From Pseudarthrobacter sp. NBSH8 (GTDB lineage: Bacteria > Actinomycetota > Actinomycetes > Actinomycetales > Micrococcaceae): a stretch of DNA of 64,000 nucleotides. Shown here one piece after another: positions 24,817 through 33,894 of this stretch. Position numbers and translations under genes: made by a program. The stretch's first letter is position 1. Each line of letters begins with the position of its first letter. Under the pieces are notes generated by a model that was given only the letters and a program-made list of their open reading frames with translations, did not search any database and was not told the DNA's origin. The stretch is from contig NZ_CP043178.1 in NCBI RefSeq assembly GCF_014217545.1, positions 930,001 to 994,000 on the forward strand, written 5' to 3'.

Positions 24817-26310
24817 ATGACAACCCAGACCACCCGGACCGCCGGCATCTCGCAGTGCGCCCTGGACGCCATCGCCAAGGTCAGCACCGGCCTCTTCATC
24901 GACGGCGAATGGACCGAAGCCGCCTCCGGCGCCAGGTTCGACGTCATCAACCCCGCCACAGAGGAAGTCCTCGCCACCGTGGCGGACGGCGGCCCGGAGG
25001 ACGCCCTCCGGGCGATCGAAACCGCCGGCCGCGTCCAGGAAGGATGGGCCAGGACCGCGCCGCGGGAACGCAGCGAGATCCTCCGCCGCGCCTACGACCT
25101 GATCATGGCCCGCCAGGATGAACTGGCCCTCATCATGACCTCCGAGATGGGCAAGCCCTTCGCTGAGGCCAAGGGCGAAGTGGCCTACGCCGCAGAGTTC
25201 TTCCGCTGGTTCTCCGAGGAAGCCGTCCGGATCGGCGGCGACGTCACCACCACCGGCGACGGCAAGAACCGCATCCTGGTCTCCAAGCAGCCGGTGGGAC
25301 CGTGCGTGCTGGTGACCCCGTGGAACTTCCCGCTGGCCATGGGCACCCGGAAGATCGGCCCCGCGATCGCGGCAGGCTGCACCATGGTGTTCAAACCGGC
25401 CAACCTGACCCCGCTGTCCTCGCTTGCGCTCGTGGACATCCTCATCGAGGCCGGCCTGCCCAAGGGCGTTTTGAACGTTGTCTGCACCACCAAGGCCTCC
25501 GACGTCGTGTCCCCATGGATGTCCAGCGGCATTGCCCGCAAGGTCAGCTTCACCGGCTCCACCGAGGTGGGTGTCCGGCTGCTGAAGCAGGCTGCCGAGC
25601 ACGTCATGCGCTCCTCCATGGAGCTGGGCGGCAACGCGCCGTTCATCGTGTTCGAGGACGCGGACCTGGACCGTGCCGTGGAAGGCGCCGTGGCGGCCAA
25701 GATGCGCAACATGGGGGAGGCCTGCACGGCTGCCAACCGGCTCTTTGTCCAGCGACCCATCGCCGACGAATTCGCCCGCCGGCTGGCGGCCCGCCTCAGC
25801 GCACTGCAGGTGGGCGACGGCGCCGAAGAAGGGACCGACGTCGGACCCCTTGTGGAGGAAAAGGCGCTGACCAAGGTCCAGGAGCTCGTGGACGATGCGG
25901 TGGCCAAGGGCGCAACCGTGGTCTGCGGCGGGTCCCGCCCGGACCGCCCCGGGTACTTCTACACCCCCACGGTCCTCTCCGGTGTCAGCGCAGAGTCGGA
26001 CCTGATGAGCCAGGAGATATTCGGCCCGGTAGCCCCCGTGGTGGCGTTCGACACCGAAGAGGAAGTCATCCGGCTGGCCAACGACACCCCGTGGGGCCTG
26101 GTGGGCTACCTGTTCACGCAGGATGTGGACCGCGGTTTCCGTATGGGTGACGCCCTCGAGGTGGGCATGGTTGGCTTGAACACCGGAATTGTCTCCAACC
26201 CGGCAGCACCGTTCGGCGGGATCAAGGCTTCGGGCCTGGGTCGTGAAGGCGGGCGCGTGGGCATCGAGGAGTTCCTCGAAACCAAATACATGGCCGTGCC
26301 CCGCGGCTGA
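24817..26310 (+). CDS. NAD(P)-dependent succinate-semialdehyde dehydrogenase family enzyme
   Basis: A 497-residue aldehyde dehydrogenase from ATG 24817, supported by AAAAGGA upstream; the longer frame to 24637 is shadow. Catalytic residues: Asn in TPWNFPLAMG, Glu in MELGGNAPF (about residue 269) and Cys in GEACTAANR (about 303). Its place after a class III aminotransferase is the classic arrangement for oxidising the resulting semialdehyde, here succinate or aspartate semialdehyde (compare DoeC/Ssd in ectoine clusters). Confidence 0.92.
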   Translation: MTTQTTRTAGISQCALDAIAKVSTGLFIDGEWTEAASGARFDVINPATEEVLATVADGGPEDALRAIETAGRVQEGWARTAPRERSEILRRAYDLIMARQDELALIMTSEMGKPFAEAKGEVAYAAEFFRWFSEEAVRIGGDVTTTGDGKNRILVSKQPVGPCVLVTPWNFPLAMGTRKIGPAIAAGCTMVFKPANLTPLSSLALVDILIEAGLPKGVLNVVCTTKASDVVSPWMSSGIARKVSFTGSTEVGVRLLKQAAEHVMRSSMELGGNAPFIVFEDADLDRAVEGAVAAKMRNMGEACTAANRLFVQRPIADEFARRLAARLSALQVGDGAEEGTDVGPLVEEKALTKVQELVDDAVAKGATVVCGGSRPDRPGYFYTPTVLSGVSAESDLMSQEIFGPVAPVVAFDTEEEVIRLANDTPWGLVGYLFTQDVDRGFRMGDALEVGMVGLNTGIVSNPAAPFGGIKASGLGREGGRVGIEEFLETKYMAVPRG

Positions 26311-26356
26311 GGCCGCCGTCATGCAAGCGAAAACTACCACCTTCAAGGACGAACCA

Positions 26357-27805
26357 ATGATGACCAGTCCCCAGCCTGTTTCCAACAAGCACCCGGAACC
26401 ACTCAATGCACCAGGTGCCGAGCCCTGCACGGAAGAGGGCAAACGTTCGCTGCGCCGCTCCATCCTGGGCTCGGCCCTGGGCAACGCCGTGGAGTGGTTC
26501 GATTACGGCGTCTACGGCTACCTGACCATCTACATGGCCACGAACTTCTTCGGTTCGGTGGAGGGCGACGGCGGCCTGGGCGTCACGCTGACCCTCGCCA
26601 CCCTGGCGCTGTCCTTCCTGGTCCGGCCTCTGGGCGGCCTGATCCTGGGGCCGCTGGGTGACCGGGTGGGCCGGCAGAAGGTCATGGTCCTCACCGTGAC
26701 CCTGATGACGATGGCCACCGGCGCCATCGGCCTGCTGCCCACGCTGGACACCGTAGGCTTGCTCGCCCCCGTGCTGCTGCTGATCTGCCGCCTGGTGCAG
26801 GGCTTCTCGGCCGGCGGCGAATACGGCGGCGCTGCCGTTTACATGGCCGAGTCCGCGCCGGACCGGCGCCGCGGCTTCCTGGGCTCGTTTCTGGAGTTCG
26901 GCACCACCGTGGGGTTCATCCTGGCGGCCATCGTGTGCACCTCGCTGGTTGCCGTGGTGGGGGACCAAGGCATGGAGGACGGCTGGTGGCGCGTGCCGTT
27001 CCTGCTGACCATCCCGCTGGGACTCACCGCCCTCTGGATCCGGACCCGGCTGGTGGAGGCACCGGTGTTCTCCGAGGCGTCCGGGCACCGGGAGACCATG
27101 CGCTCGCCGCTGCGGCACGCGTTCAAGCACAACTGGCGCCAGCTGCTGGTCCTGGCAGGATTCGTTGTCCTGCTGAACGTGGCGTTCTACCTGATCCTGG
27201 GGTACATGCCCACGTACCTGAGCGGCCAACTGGGGCACAGCACGGCGCAGGGAAACTGGATGCTTGTGGCCATCATGGGCATGATGCTTGTGGCCATCCC
27301 GCCGGTGGGTGCGCTCTCTGACCGGTTCGGCCGCAAGCCGCTGCTGCTGGTGGCCGCTGCCGGGTACACGCTGCTGTCCGTCCCGGCGGTCATGCTGCTG
27401 GGCCTGCCCAGCGTGGCCCTGCAGTTCCTGGGCCTGGCGGTGCTGGGGCTCCTGCTGGTGATCCTGGTGGCTTCGGTGTCCTCCACGCTGCCCGCGCTGT
27501 TCCCCACGGCCGTGCGCTACACCGGCTTCGCCATCGCCTACAACTTCTCCACGGCGTTCTTTGCCGGCCCGTCCCAGACCATAGCGAACCAGCTGATTGA
27601 AACCACCGGGAACCAGCTGGTGCCCGGCTGGTACATGGCGATTGCCGGCGTGATCGGCCTGGTGAGCGTCCTCTGCATGCGGGAGACCGCGCAGGCCACG
27701 CTCCGCGGCGAGACCCTTCCCGGTGCCCCCGAATCGGTCGGCTTCCCGAAGCCCGGTTTCGTGGAGCAGAACCGGAAGGACGCCGAGGCCCGCCGCTCAT
27801 CGTGA
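26357..27805 (+). CDS. MHS-family MFS transporter (ProP-like)
   Basis: A 482-residue metabolite:H+ symporter. ATG 26357 has AAGGA at 26344-26348; an earlier ATG at 26321 is possible. The MHS signature GNAVEWFDYGVYGYL lies near residue 40, followed by GPLGDRVGRQKVMV and the glycine-rich GGEYGGAAVYMAE. MHS carriers move osmoprotectants, proline or organic acids. As last gene in the operon it may import the substrate with secondary energy, alongside the ABC system, or handle a product. Directly after its stop codon the sequence becomes a fragment of a different transporter. Confidence 0.9.
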   Translation: MMTSPQPVSNKHPEPLNAPGAEPCTEEGKRSLRRSILGSALGNAVEWFDYGVYGYLTIYMATNFFGSVEGDGGLGVTLTLATLALSFLVRPLGGLILGPLGDRVGRQKVMVLTVTLMTMATGAIGLLPTLDTVGLLAPVLLLICRLVQGFSAGGEYGGAAVYMAESAPDRRRGFLGSFLEFGTTVGFILAAIVCTSLVAVVGDQGMEDGWWRVPFLLTIPLGLTALWIRTRLVEAPVFSEASGHRETMRSPLRHAFKHNWRQLLVLAGFVVLLNVAFYLILGYMPTYLSGQLGHSTAQGNWMLVAIMGMMLVAIPPVGALSDRFGRKPLLLVAAAGYTLLSVPAVMLLGLPSVALQFLGLAVLGLLLVILVASVSSTLPALFPTAVRYTGFAIAYNFSTAFFAGPSQTIANQLIETTGNQLVPGWYMAIAGVIGLVSVLCMRETAQATLRGETLPGAPESVGFPKPGFVEQNRKDAEARRSS

Positions 27806-28240
27806 AGTCCCTACCGTTCGCTGGTCAAGCATTTCGGAGCCAGCCTGACTGAAATCGGCGTGATCTTCTCCATCGCCATTGTGATGCTGGGCCTCTCGGC
27901 CGCGATCATGGGCACTTGGGTGGACACGAACGGCCCGCGCAAGGCTATGTTCACTTCGGCCATTTTCTGGGCCAGCGGCTTCCTGATCGGTTCGCTCGGT
28001 ATCTTCAGCGGCCAGTTGTGGTTGGTCTACCTTGGCTACGGCTTCATCGGCGGCATCGGCCTGGGCATCGGCTACATCTCGCCGGTGTCCACCCTGATCA
28101 AGTGGTTCCCTGACCGCCCGGGCCTGGCCACCGGCATGGCCATCATGGGCTTCGGTGGCGGCGCGCTGATCGCCAGCCCGGTGTCCACGGCGTTGCTGAA
28201 GATGTACGGCCCGAACTCCGGTGCCAAGGGTTGGGTGGCC
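27806..28240 (+). pseudogene. OFA-family (oxalate:formate antiporter-like) MFS fragment
   Basis: Immediately after the MHS gene stop, the frame reads SPYRSLVKHFGASLTEIG and then membrane helices with GTWVDTNGPRKAMF and ISPVSTLIKWFPDRPGLATG, the signature region of OFA-type transporters. The N-terminal helix and everything after LLKMYGPNSG are missing. At about 28245 it changes into the methyltransferase fragment. It is an internal piece of a gene left at a recombination junction. Confidence 0.8.
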
Positions 28241-28251
28241 AGCGGCGACTC

Positions 28252-28503
28252 CGCTTCCTGAACGAACTCTCCGACCATCTGGAGCCGGGCGGTGAGGGCT
28301 GGCTAGTCCTTTCCGACCTGGCCGAGCACCTTGGCCTGCGGACGCGTGAGGATCTGCTGGCCGCCATCGAGGCGGCCGGGCTGAAGGTGGTGGAACGGCT
28401 CGACACCCGGCCAACGCACCCGAAGGCATCGGACCGCGACGATCCTCTGTTCGAGGCGCGCACGGCCGAGGTCACGTCCCTGTGGCGGCTAGTCAGCCGA
28501 TAG
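28252..28503 (+). pseudogene. methyltransferase 3'-end fragment (right copy of direct repeat)
   Basis: This codes for the last ~83 residues of the methyltransferase encoded at 3606-4883 (FLNELSDHLEPGGEG through TSLWRLVSR), with scattered substitutions and the same downstream CACAAGCT. The catalytic domain is missing, so it is a non-functional remnant. It is the right-hand copy of the direct repeat whose left copy is 4636-4893. Confidence 0.88.
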
Positions 28504-28829
28504 CCACAAGCTTCCCAGCAACGTGCGCTCCGCAGGTGGAACGCTCCGATGCTGTTCTCTCGCCGATGCCAGGGACGAGGTTCGGGCCCGGAGAGGTATC
28601 CCCGTGTATTGACGGCCTGGAACCCGAGGAATAGCGTCGGCGGTAGCGGGGTCATTCACCCCGTTTCCACGGGATAAGGGGCCGGATCTGGGCCGCTCCT
28701 GCACGGCCATGGAGCCAGGTGAGGAGGATTCTGTGCGGACGTCATCCTGTATCAAACGTACCCGGGGTCCGCGGATGCCTTCCGGATGGCCGCGGAATAC
28801 CGGGACAGGGATCCAGGGAAGGAAAGACC
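28504..28829. other. intergenic stretch upstream of the GYD gene
   Basis: No gene is recognisable in this 326-base stretch. It should hold the promoter of the GYD gene but I could not fix -35/-10 boxes. A short inverted GGGGTGAA-like/CCCCGTTT region lies near 28650. Confidence 0.4.
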
Positions 28830-29150
28830 ATGCCGAAGTATCTGTTTGAAGCGACGTACGTGGGCCAGGGAATCAAGGGGCTCATGCAGGAAGGCGGCAC
28901 CAAGCGGCGCGAGGCTTTGAAGGAGGCCCTCAGCTCCGTAGGGGGAACGCTGGAAAGCTTCTACTACGCCTTTGGCTACTACGACGTCCTCGGCGTTTTT
29001 GAGGCGCCGGACGATGCCAGTGCCGCAGCACTGTCGCTGCTCATCAATTCGACGGGGAACGTCAACGTCCGCCTGAAGCCGCTCCTGACGGTGGAGGACA
29101 TCGACGAGGCAGCAAAGAAGACCCCGTCCTACCGGGCCCCGGGACGGTAG
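28830..29150 (+). CDS. GYD domain protein
   Basis: A 106-residue ferredoxin-fold protein. ATG 28830 is supported by GGAAGGA 7 bases upstream. It shows the GYD pattern: KYLFEATYVGQGIKGLMQEGG, ESFYYAFGYYDVLGVFEAPDD and a C-terminal LTVEDIDEAAKK. The function of GYD proteins is not established. A decayed copy of its 3' end, with the terminator that follows, lies at 40118-40245. Confidence 0.88.
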   Translation: MPKYLFEATYVGQGIKGLMQEGGTKRREALKEALSSVGGTLESFYYAFGYYDVLGVFEAPDDASAAALSLLINSTGNVNVRLKPLLTVEDIDEAAKKTPSYRAPGR

Positions 29151-29167
29151 GGGAGATTGGCGCTTTG

Positions 29168-29208
29168 GCCAGCGGCCGCCGTCGTAATTTACGACGGCGG
29201 CCGCTGGC
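29168..29208. terminator. 18-bp perfect hairpin
   Basis: GCCAGCGGCCGCCGTCGT and its exact complement flank AATTT. There is no T run but the stem is very stable; it directly follows the GYD gene. A decayed copy is at about 40203-40242. Confidence 0.75.
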
Positions 29209-29256
29209 GGCGAGGCTCGACGGCAACGGCGCCGTCAGCAGTGGCTCAGCCGGGGC

Positions 29257-29523
29257 CTATGGTTGCACGGAGTCGAAGAACGTGTAACCGGGGTCCGCCT
29301 TCCCGGTCTCGGCCTCGCGTGCTTTCATCCTGATGAAATCTACATCCTGCTGGCTGAGGTGGGTTTCGCCGTGGGGTTCCTCGTTGAGGGGCTGGTCCGT
29401 GGCCGCACTGATCTCTGCGGACAAGGTCCGCGGAAGGATCGCGCAGCCGGGGTTATCCATCAGCCACTGCGTAACTGTGGAGGGAAGCCGGTGCCACTCG
29501 TCTTGGACGCGCATGTCGGACAT
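29257..29523 (-). CDS. small hypothetical protein
   Basis: An 88-residue acidic protein from ATG 29523 with GAAAGG upstream. It starts MSDMRVQDEWHRLPSTVTQWL and has a DNPGC-AILP segment, then a hydrophilic SQQDVDFIRMKAREAE helix. No membrane segments or known motif. Function unknown. Codon use looks normal for the genome, so I think it is real. Confidence 0.6.
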   Translation of the reverse strand: MSDMRVQDEWHRLPSTVTQWLMDNPGCAILPRTLSAEISAATDQPLNEEPHGETHLSQQDVDFIRMKAREAETGKADPGYTFFDSVQP

Positions 29524-29827
29524 GGTGTGCCTTTCGGGGTTCTGTGGTTTACGGGAGGGCCGATACGGGGACCGGGCTGATGGGAGGACGTGGAAGGGCC
29601 GTGCCCGGAGGAGTTGCAGGAGAGGGGCTCATTGCCGGGGAACCGCATGTCCCGTCACGGCGTCCCGACGCAATTGCGAGTCTACGCCCAATGGGGCATG
29701 CCGGGGCCTGAAAACCTCAGGCAATCCGAGTGCCCTGGACCTGCTTACTCAGGCGGCGCCCCGCTGGCCTCCAGCCGTGACCTTGCCTTGTTTGGCCACG
29801 GCCGGGCGGCAACGTACGGCCCATCCG

Positions 29828-30030
29828 AACATCGCGTAGAGGCCGGTCACCGGGGGAAGGCCGGAGGCTTGGGCGTACGCCATGCCCGCGGGGACCAGGA
29901 TCGCGAAGAGCGCAGCGCCCGCCACCAGGCCGTGGCGCCGCCATTCGGACCTGTAACCGCGCAGGGCTGGCGGGACCCACCAGGCCCGCGTCTTTCCGAA
30001 GCGGCGCATCTTCAGATCATGGCCCACCAA
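29828..30030 (-). pseudogene. SulP-family anion permease, N-terminal fragment
   Basis: The translation has the SulP start: LRGYRSEWRRHGLVAGAAL, then AILVPAGMAYAQASGLPP and VTGLYAMFG, the conserved first two helices of sulfate permease-like carriers. After residue about 68 the similarity stops and the rest of the ~500-residue family is missing. The remaining sequence to 29524 holds nothing I recognise. Confidence 0.75.
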
Positions 30031-30123
30031 TGCCCCTGCCCGCCATCCATAGTTGGGCGCCGTCCGGAGGCGTACGACGGCGGCGCTTGAGTTCCAGCCG
30101 AAGGAACCTACGTGCGGGGGAGC

Positions 30124-30636
30124 CTAACCGCGCGGCAGCCCAACGTAGTGTGGAACCCGCTCCGCGTAATCCGGGTAGGACTGCGGAAACAGGTCTGCGA
30201 GCGCGGCTTCTTCCTCGAGGACAAACCGGTGCTCCACCAGCAGTTGGGCGGGCAGCAGTGCGAGGACCCAGGCTGAACCGGCCAGCGTTCCCGCGCCGAT
30301 TTGGATGAGCCACCAGCCCACATACATCGGGTGGCGGGTTATGGCATACGGGCCTGTGGTCACCAGCTCCTCCGGCCGCTCCAGCTCGAAGGGGCCCGCC
30401 GAACGCCGCCGGCGTTCAGCCAGGGCCCAGGCATTCAGGCCGGCGCCGGCGAACATAAGTCCCGCCCCCGCCAGCCTGTGGACGGAACGGGGGCCGGGAA
30501 GCGGCAGGGGACGGAGCCTGGCAAGGAGGAAATCGAGGGCCATCGCTGCCACGACGGGAGCCGGCAGCGGAAGGTTGTCGTAGGCCGCCTTCACCCGTCC
30601 CGCCAGGGTGCGCACGGAACTGGGTTCGGCTGCCAT
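30124..30636 (-). CDS. isoprenylcysteine/phospholipid methyltransferase-like membrane protein
   Basis: A 170-residue membrane protein of the ICMT/PEMT type. ATG 30636 lies 4 bases after the stop of the serine hydrolase gene, so they are an operon; the longer frame is shadow. The SAM-binding signature VTTGPYAITRHPMYVGWWL is clear, with a later Glu-rich EHRFVLEEEAALADLFPQSYPDYAERVP typical of the family (given in two pieces). It methylates a lipid or prenyl-like substrate in the membrane; the substrate is unknown. Confidence 0.82.
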   Translation of the reverse strand: MAAEPSSVRTLAGRVKAAYDNLPLPAPVVAAMALDFLLARLRPLPLPGPRSVHRLAGAGLMFAGAGLNAWALAERRRRSAGPFELERPEELVTTGPYAITRHPMYVGWWLIQIGAGTLAGSAWVLALLPAQLLVEHRFVLEEEAALADLFPQSYPDYAERVPHYVGLPRG

Positions 30637-30640
30637 GGTT

Positions 30641-32212
30641 TCAGGGTACGCCGCGTGAAGCGTGGCGCAATGCCTCGATGACCAACAAGACGGTCCGCGG
30701 AACGGGCCAGAGGATGGCCAGCCCCAGAACCGGCACCAGCGGGACGCCGACGTCCGGGAACTGGCGGATGATGACCAGCAGGTCGGTGTCGAACCGGGCG
30801 GGTGCGTAGATGAGGCACAGCCAGAGGGCAAGGGCATCAAGGGCGAGGGCGACGGCGGTCCACACCGGGAGAGCCCACCGGCCAAGCCGCGCGAACCGCC
30901 GTCGGAACAGGACCGAAAGCGAAAGCCACAGGCTCAGCAGCTCCGCCAGCAGCAGGGCCAGCGAGACTGCCCAGCTGGACTGCTGCAGCCAGTCCTCGAT
31001 AACCACGGCGGGGATGGGGGAGTGCCCGTGGAGGATCCGCAGGATGTTGGTGTCGATGGCCTTGAGCCGGGACGGGGCGGCAGTGTCGTTGCCGTTGATG
31101 ACCAGGGCCACGCCCAGGCCGGACTCAGGAACCACGGCCAGGTACGTGTGGCTATTGCCCCATTCCCCCTGGTGCTCCAGCAGCAGCGGCAACTCCCCAG
31201 CGGCGGGCGCCGGGGCCGCAGGATCAACGGATTCCACGAGCGGCCGCGTGAACCAGCCCATGCCGTAGCCCTTCGCCTCGTCCACGGACGTCCGTGGCTC
31301 GAACATCTCCGCCACGCTTCCCGGCTGCAGGATCCGGACGTCCCCATACCGGCCGCCGTTGAGCAGTGCTGTCAGCAGGCGGCCCAGGTCCTCGGCCGAT
31401 GCGTACAGGGTGCTGGAGGGCATCCCCGCGGCGGGCGCCGGAACGTCGGTCTCAACCCAGAACGAGCTGAACCAGCGGTAATAGCCCTCGGCCGCGTTGT
31501 CCTCCCGGGCGGCTGCCGCCGTCGTATGGCTGTGCACCATGCCCAGGGGCCCGAGGACGTGCTGCTTCAGGTACTCCCCGAAGGGCTGGTTGGCGACGGT
31601 CTGCACCAGGAGGCCCAGGATGTTGTAATTGGCGCTGGCGTAGTGGAATCGCTGCCCCGGTTCGCCGGCCAGCGGGGAGCCGGCCAGCGCACGGACCGCT
31701 TCTTCGAGGGCTTCCGGCTCCTGGGCAAGGGACCCTTCGAAGGCCGTGTCCCTGGAGGACATGCCGCTGGTCTGGTGGAGCAGGTGCCGGACCGTGATGT
31801 CCGGTGACCGGGGATCGTCCAGCGTGAACCAGGGCAGGTAGGCCCGCACCGGCTCGTCCAGCCGCAGCCGCCCGGCCTCCACCTGCTGCATCACCGCGAT
31901 GGCCGTCAGGGACTTGCTGGTAGAGGCCAGCAGCACCGGCGTCTGCGGAGTCATCGGCCGCCCGGATGGTGCCGCATCGCCGAAGGCGCCGGAGTGCACC
32001 TGCCTGCCGTCACGCACGACGGCGATGGCTGCACCGGGAATCCCGAGGGTTTCGAGCTGGTCCCGCAGGAAGGAGTCCACCGCAGCATAGGCCTGTTCAG
32101 GATTGTCTGGTTCCGTGGCGGTCCCTGCGGCGGCAGCCGAGGGAGTGGAACTTCCGAGGGCCACCAGGAAACACAAGAGCAGGCAGTGCGATGACCAGGA
32201 CATTGTCCGCAT
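30641..32212 (-). CDS. secreted/membrane serine hydrolase, class C beta-lactamase fold
   Basis: A 523-residue protein. ATG 32212 starts a signal peptide (HCLLLCFLVALGSS); the upstream in-frame extension lacks one. The catalytic SxxK is Ser97-Thr-Ser-Lys100 in LLASTSKSLT, and a Tyr-x-Asn-like motif is in YASANYNILG. The last ~120 residues hold three to four hydrophobic helices, so the catalytic domain is outside the cell and anchored by a C-terminal membrane domain. Such proteins (penicillin-binding-protein-like esterases) have varied peptidase or esterase roles. Confidence 0.85.
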   Translation of the reverse strand: MRTMSWSSHCLLLCFLVALGSSTPSAAAAGTATEPDNPEQAYAAVDSFLRDQLETLGIPGAAIAVVRDGRQVHSGAFGDAAPSGRPMTPQTPVLLASTSKSLTAIAVMQQVEAGRLRLDEPVRAYLPWFTLDDPRSPDITVRHLLHQTSGMSSRDTAFEGSLAQEPEALEEAVRALAGSPLAGEPGQRFHYASANYNILGLLVQTVANQPFGEYLKQHVLGPLGMVHSHTTAAAAREDNAAEGYYRWFSSFWVETDVPAPAAGMPSSTLYASAEDLGRLLTALLNGGRYGDVRILQPGSVAEMFEPRTSVDEAKGYGMGWFTRPLVESVDPAAPAPAAGELPLLLEHQGEWGNSHTYLAVVPESGLGVALVINGNDTAAPSRLKAIDTNILRILHGHSPIPAVVIEDWLQQSSWAVSLALLLAELLSLWLSLSVLFRRRFARLGRWALPVWTAVALALDALALWLCLIYAPARFDTDLLVIIRQFPDVGVPLVPVLGLAILWPVPRTVLLVIEALRHASRGVP

Positions 32213-32375
32213 GGCTACACCTGCTTCGGCTGACAGTCCCTTCACGGTAGGACCTGTCCCGGCGGAAGACAATGCCGCTCGACGAGTGGTTGCGGGCCCA
32301 TCCACTTGTGGCTGGCATCTGCCCGGCGCAATCTGCGTCAGACTGGAACTTGGTCCCTCAACGAAAGCAGCTCCA

Positions 32376-32642
32376 TTGATTACCCTCCAGCGGGACGCCC
32401 AAGGCTTTGTCCGGATGAACCGGCGCTACCCCAACAGCGTCCGCATCAGGACCACGTTCAGCGACGGCAGCACCGGTGCATTCTCCGGCCGGGCCCTTAA
32501 CAAGGTTTACGATGCGGCTCTGGCGGAATTCCGCGCGAAGAACGGCCTGGATGCGCGCGGATACTCCAGGACGCCAGCGGGCCGAACGAACTCCGGCAAC
32601 AAGATCGATTTCGTTCCGGTCCATCCTGGGATGGGGGAGTAA
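32376..32642 (+). CDS. possible small hypothetical protein
   Basis: The C-terminal part of a longer open frame reads like a protein (NRRYPNSVRIRTTFSDG, FSGRALNKVYDAALAEFRAK) with basic and polar residues. A TTG at 32376 or ATG at 32414 could start it; neither has a good ribosome site. It may also be the end of a truncated gene. Nothing is recognised. Confidence 0.35.
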   Translation: MITLQRDAQGFVRMNRRYPNSVRIRTTFSDGSTGAFSGRALNKVYDAALAEFRAKNGLDARGYSRTPAGRTNSGNKIDFVPVHPGMGE

Positions 32643-32644
32643 GG

Positions 32645-33667
32645 CTAGGAGGAAGGACCATCGTTCCGTTTTGTCGGCCGGTAGCCGGCGATTGCGGCGC
32701 GGACGTCGCCCTCCTCGTGCTCGCCCTTCTTCTTGCCGAACGGCAGCACTTTTAGCAGCGGGTGCACGATAGCCATGACGAGGAGGCCCCAGGCGAGTCC
32801 GAGGATGGCCGAGCACAGGGTGTTCACGAGCCAGGCCAGGAAGCCGCCCACCACCGGGATCCCGACGAAGGGGGCCTCGAGGACATGGACCAAGTCATAG
32901 GGGGCGTGCCAGCCGAGGTCGTGTGCTCCCTGCAGCATGATGTGGCCACCCACCCACAGCATGGCGACCGTCCCAATAAGGGTGATCGCGGCCAGCACCG
33001 AGGGCATCCCCTTGACGAGCAGCTCACCGAACCGCTGGGAGCGCGCGGAATCCTTAGCGGCCAGGTGCAGGCCGACGTCGTCCATCTTGACGATGAGTGC
33101 GACGGCACCGTACACGAGCACCGTGATCACGAGGGCAACAACGACCAGAATGACAGCCCGGGCCCACAGGGAATCACCGGCCACCTCGTTCATCGAGATG
33201 ACCATGATCTCGCAGGACAGGATGAAGTCGGTGGTGATGGCGCCCTTGATGACCTTGGCCTCCGCCTCCGGACCCCGTTCGACCGCCGGCGCCTTTTCGT
33301 CCGAGTGGTCTTTGCGGATCTTGTGCCAGACCTTCTCGGCACCCTCGTAGCAGAGGTAGGTGCCGCCCAGCATGAGGATGAAGGGGATGGCCCCTGGAAT
33401 GAAGGCGCTGATGAGCAGCAGTGCCGGCAGGATGATCAACAGTTTGTTCCGGAGCGAGCCCCAGAAGATCTTCTTGATCATCGGCAGTTCGCGGGACGGG
33501 TCCGCCCCGGACACGTACTGCGGGGTGACGGCGGCGTCGTCGATTACCACGCCGGCGGCCTTGGCCCCCGCTTTGGCGGCTCCGGCGGCGACGTCGTCCA
33601 CCGAGGCGGCCGCTATGCGGGCCAGTGCTGCAACGTCGTCCAGCAGGGCGACGAGACCGCCGCTCAC
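32645..33667 (-). CDS. DUF808 (YedI-type) inner membrane protein
   Basis: A ~340-residue membrane protein with the DUF808 start SGGLVALLDDVAALARIAA, DDAAVTPQYVSGADPSRELP and then several hydrophobic helices. GTG 33667 gives the usual family N-terminus; GTG 33676 is an alternative. The family is widespread but uncharacterised. It stands alone on the minus strand. Confidence 0.9.
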   Translation of the reverse strand: MSGGLVALLDDVAALARIAAASVDDVAAGAAKAGAKAAGVVIDDAAVTPQYVSGADPSRELPMIKKIFWGSLRNKLLIILPALLLISAFIPGAIPFILMLGGTYLCYEGAEKVWHKIRKDHSDEKAPAVERGPEAEAKVIKGAITTDFILSCEIMVISMNEVAGDSLWARAVILVVVALVITVLVYGAVALIVKMDDVGLHLAAKDSARSQRFGELLVKGMPSVLAAITLIGTVAMLWVGGHIMLQGAHDLGWHAPYDLVHVLEAPFVGIPVVGGFLAWLVNTLCSAILGLAWGLLVMAIVHPLLKVLPFGKKKGEHEEGDVRAAIAGYRPTKRNDGPSS

Positions 33668-33769
33668 AGATCGCACCCGTGCTGCTCAAGGGTGGACGGC
33701 TGAGTGTGGATGCCTATGTCGAGGCCTGTGATTGGCATGTTTGGAGTATATCGACGGCGGGCCTTCGCT

Positions 33770-33846
33770 AGCCCGCCACCGCCGCCTTCGCGCTGCGAGG
33801 CCTTCATCCACTCGCTCAGCCACGGAGCCCTGCTGGCCGCCTCGAT
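33770..33846 (-). repeat. micro-duplication of the TPP-enzyme 3' end
   Basis: On the minus strand this reads RAPWLSEWMKASQREGG, clearly matching the end of the TPP enzyme (RAPWLSEWMQAKQEAKAA) encoded at 34883. The two pieces flank the diacylglycerol-kinase-like gene in the same orientation. Confidence 0.75.
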
Positions 33847-33894
33847 CAGCGAGTCACAAGAGATGTGCGCGCGACCTGACTAGTTAGCAGGCTT

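Noticed and set aside
24796..26484. 562-residue minus-strand frame opposite the aldehyde dehydrogenase
   Set aside because: It is antisense to a gene with complete catalytic motifs.
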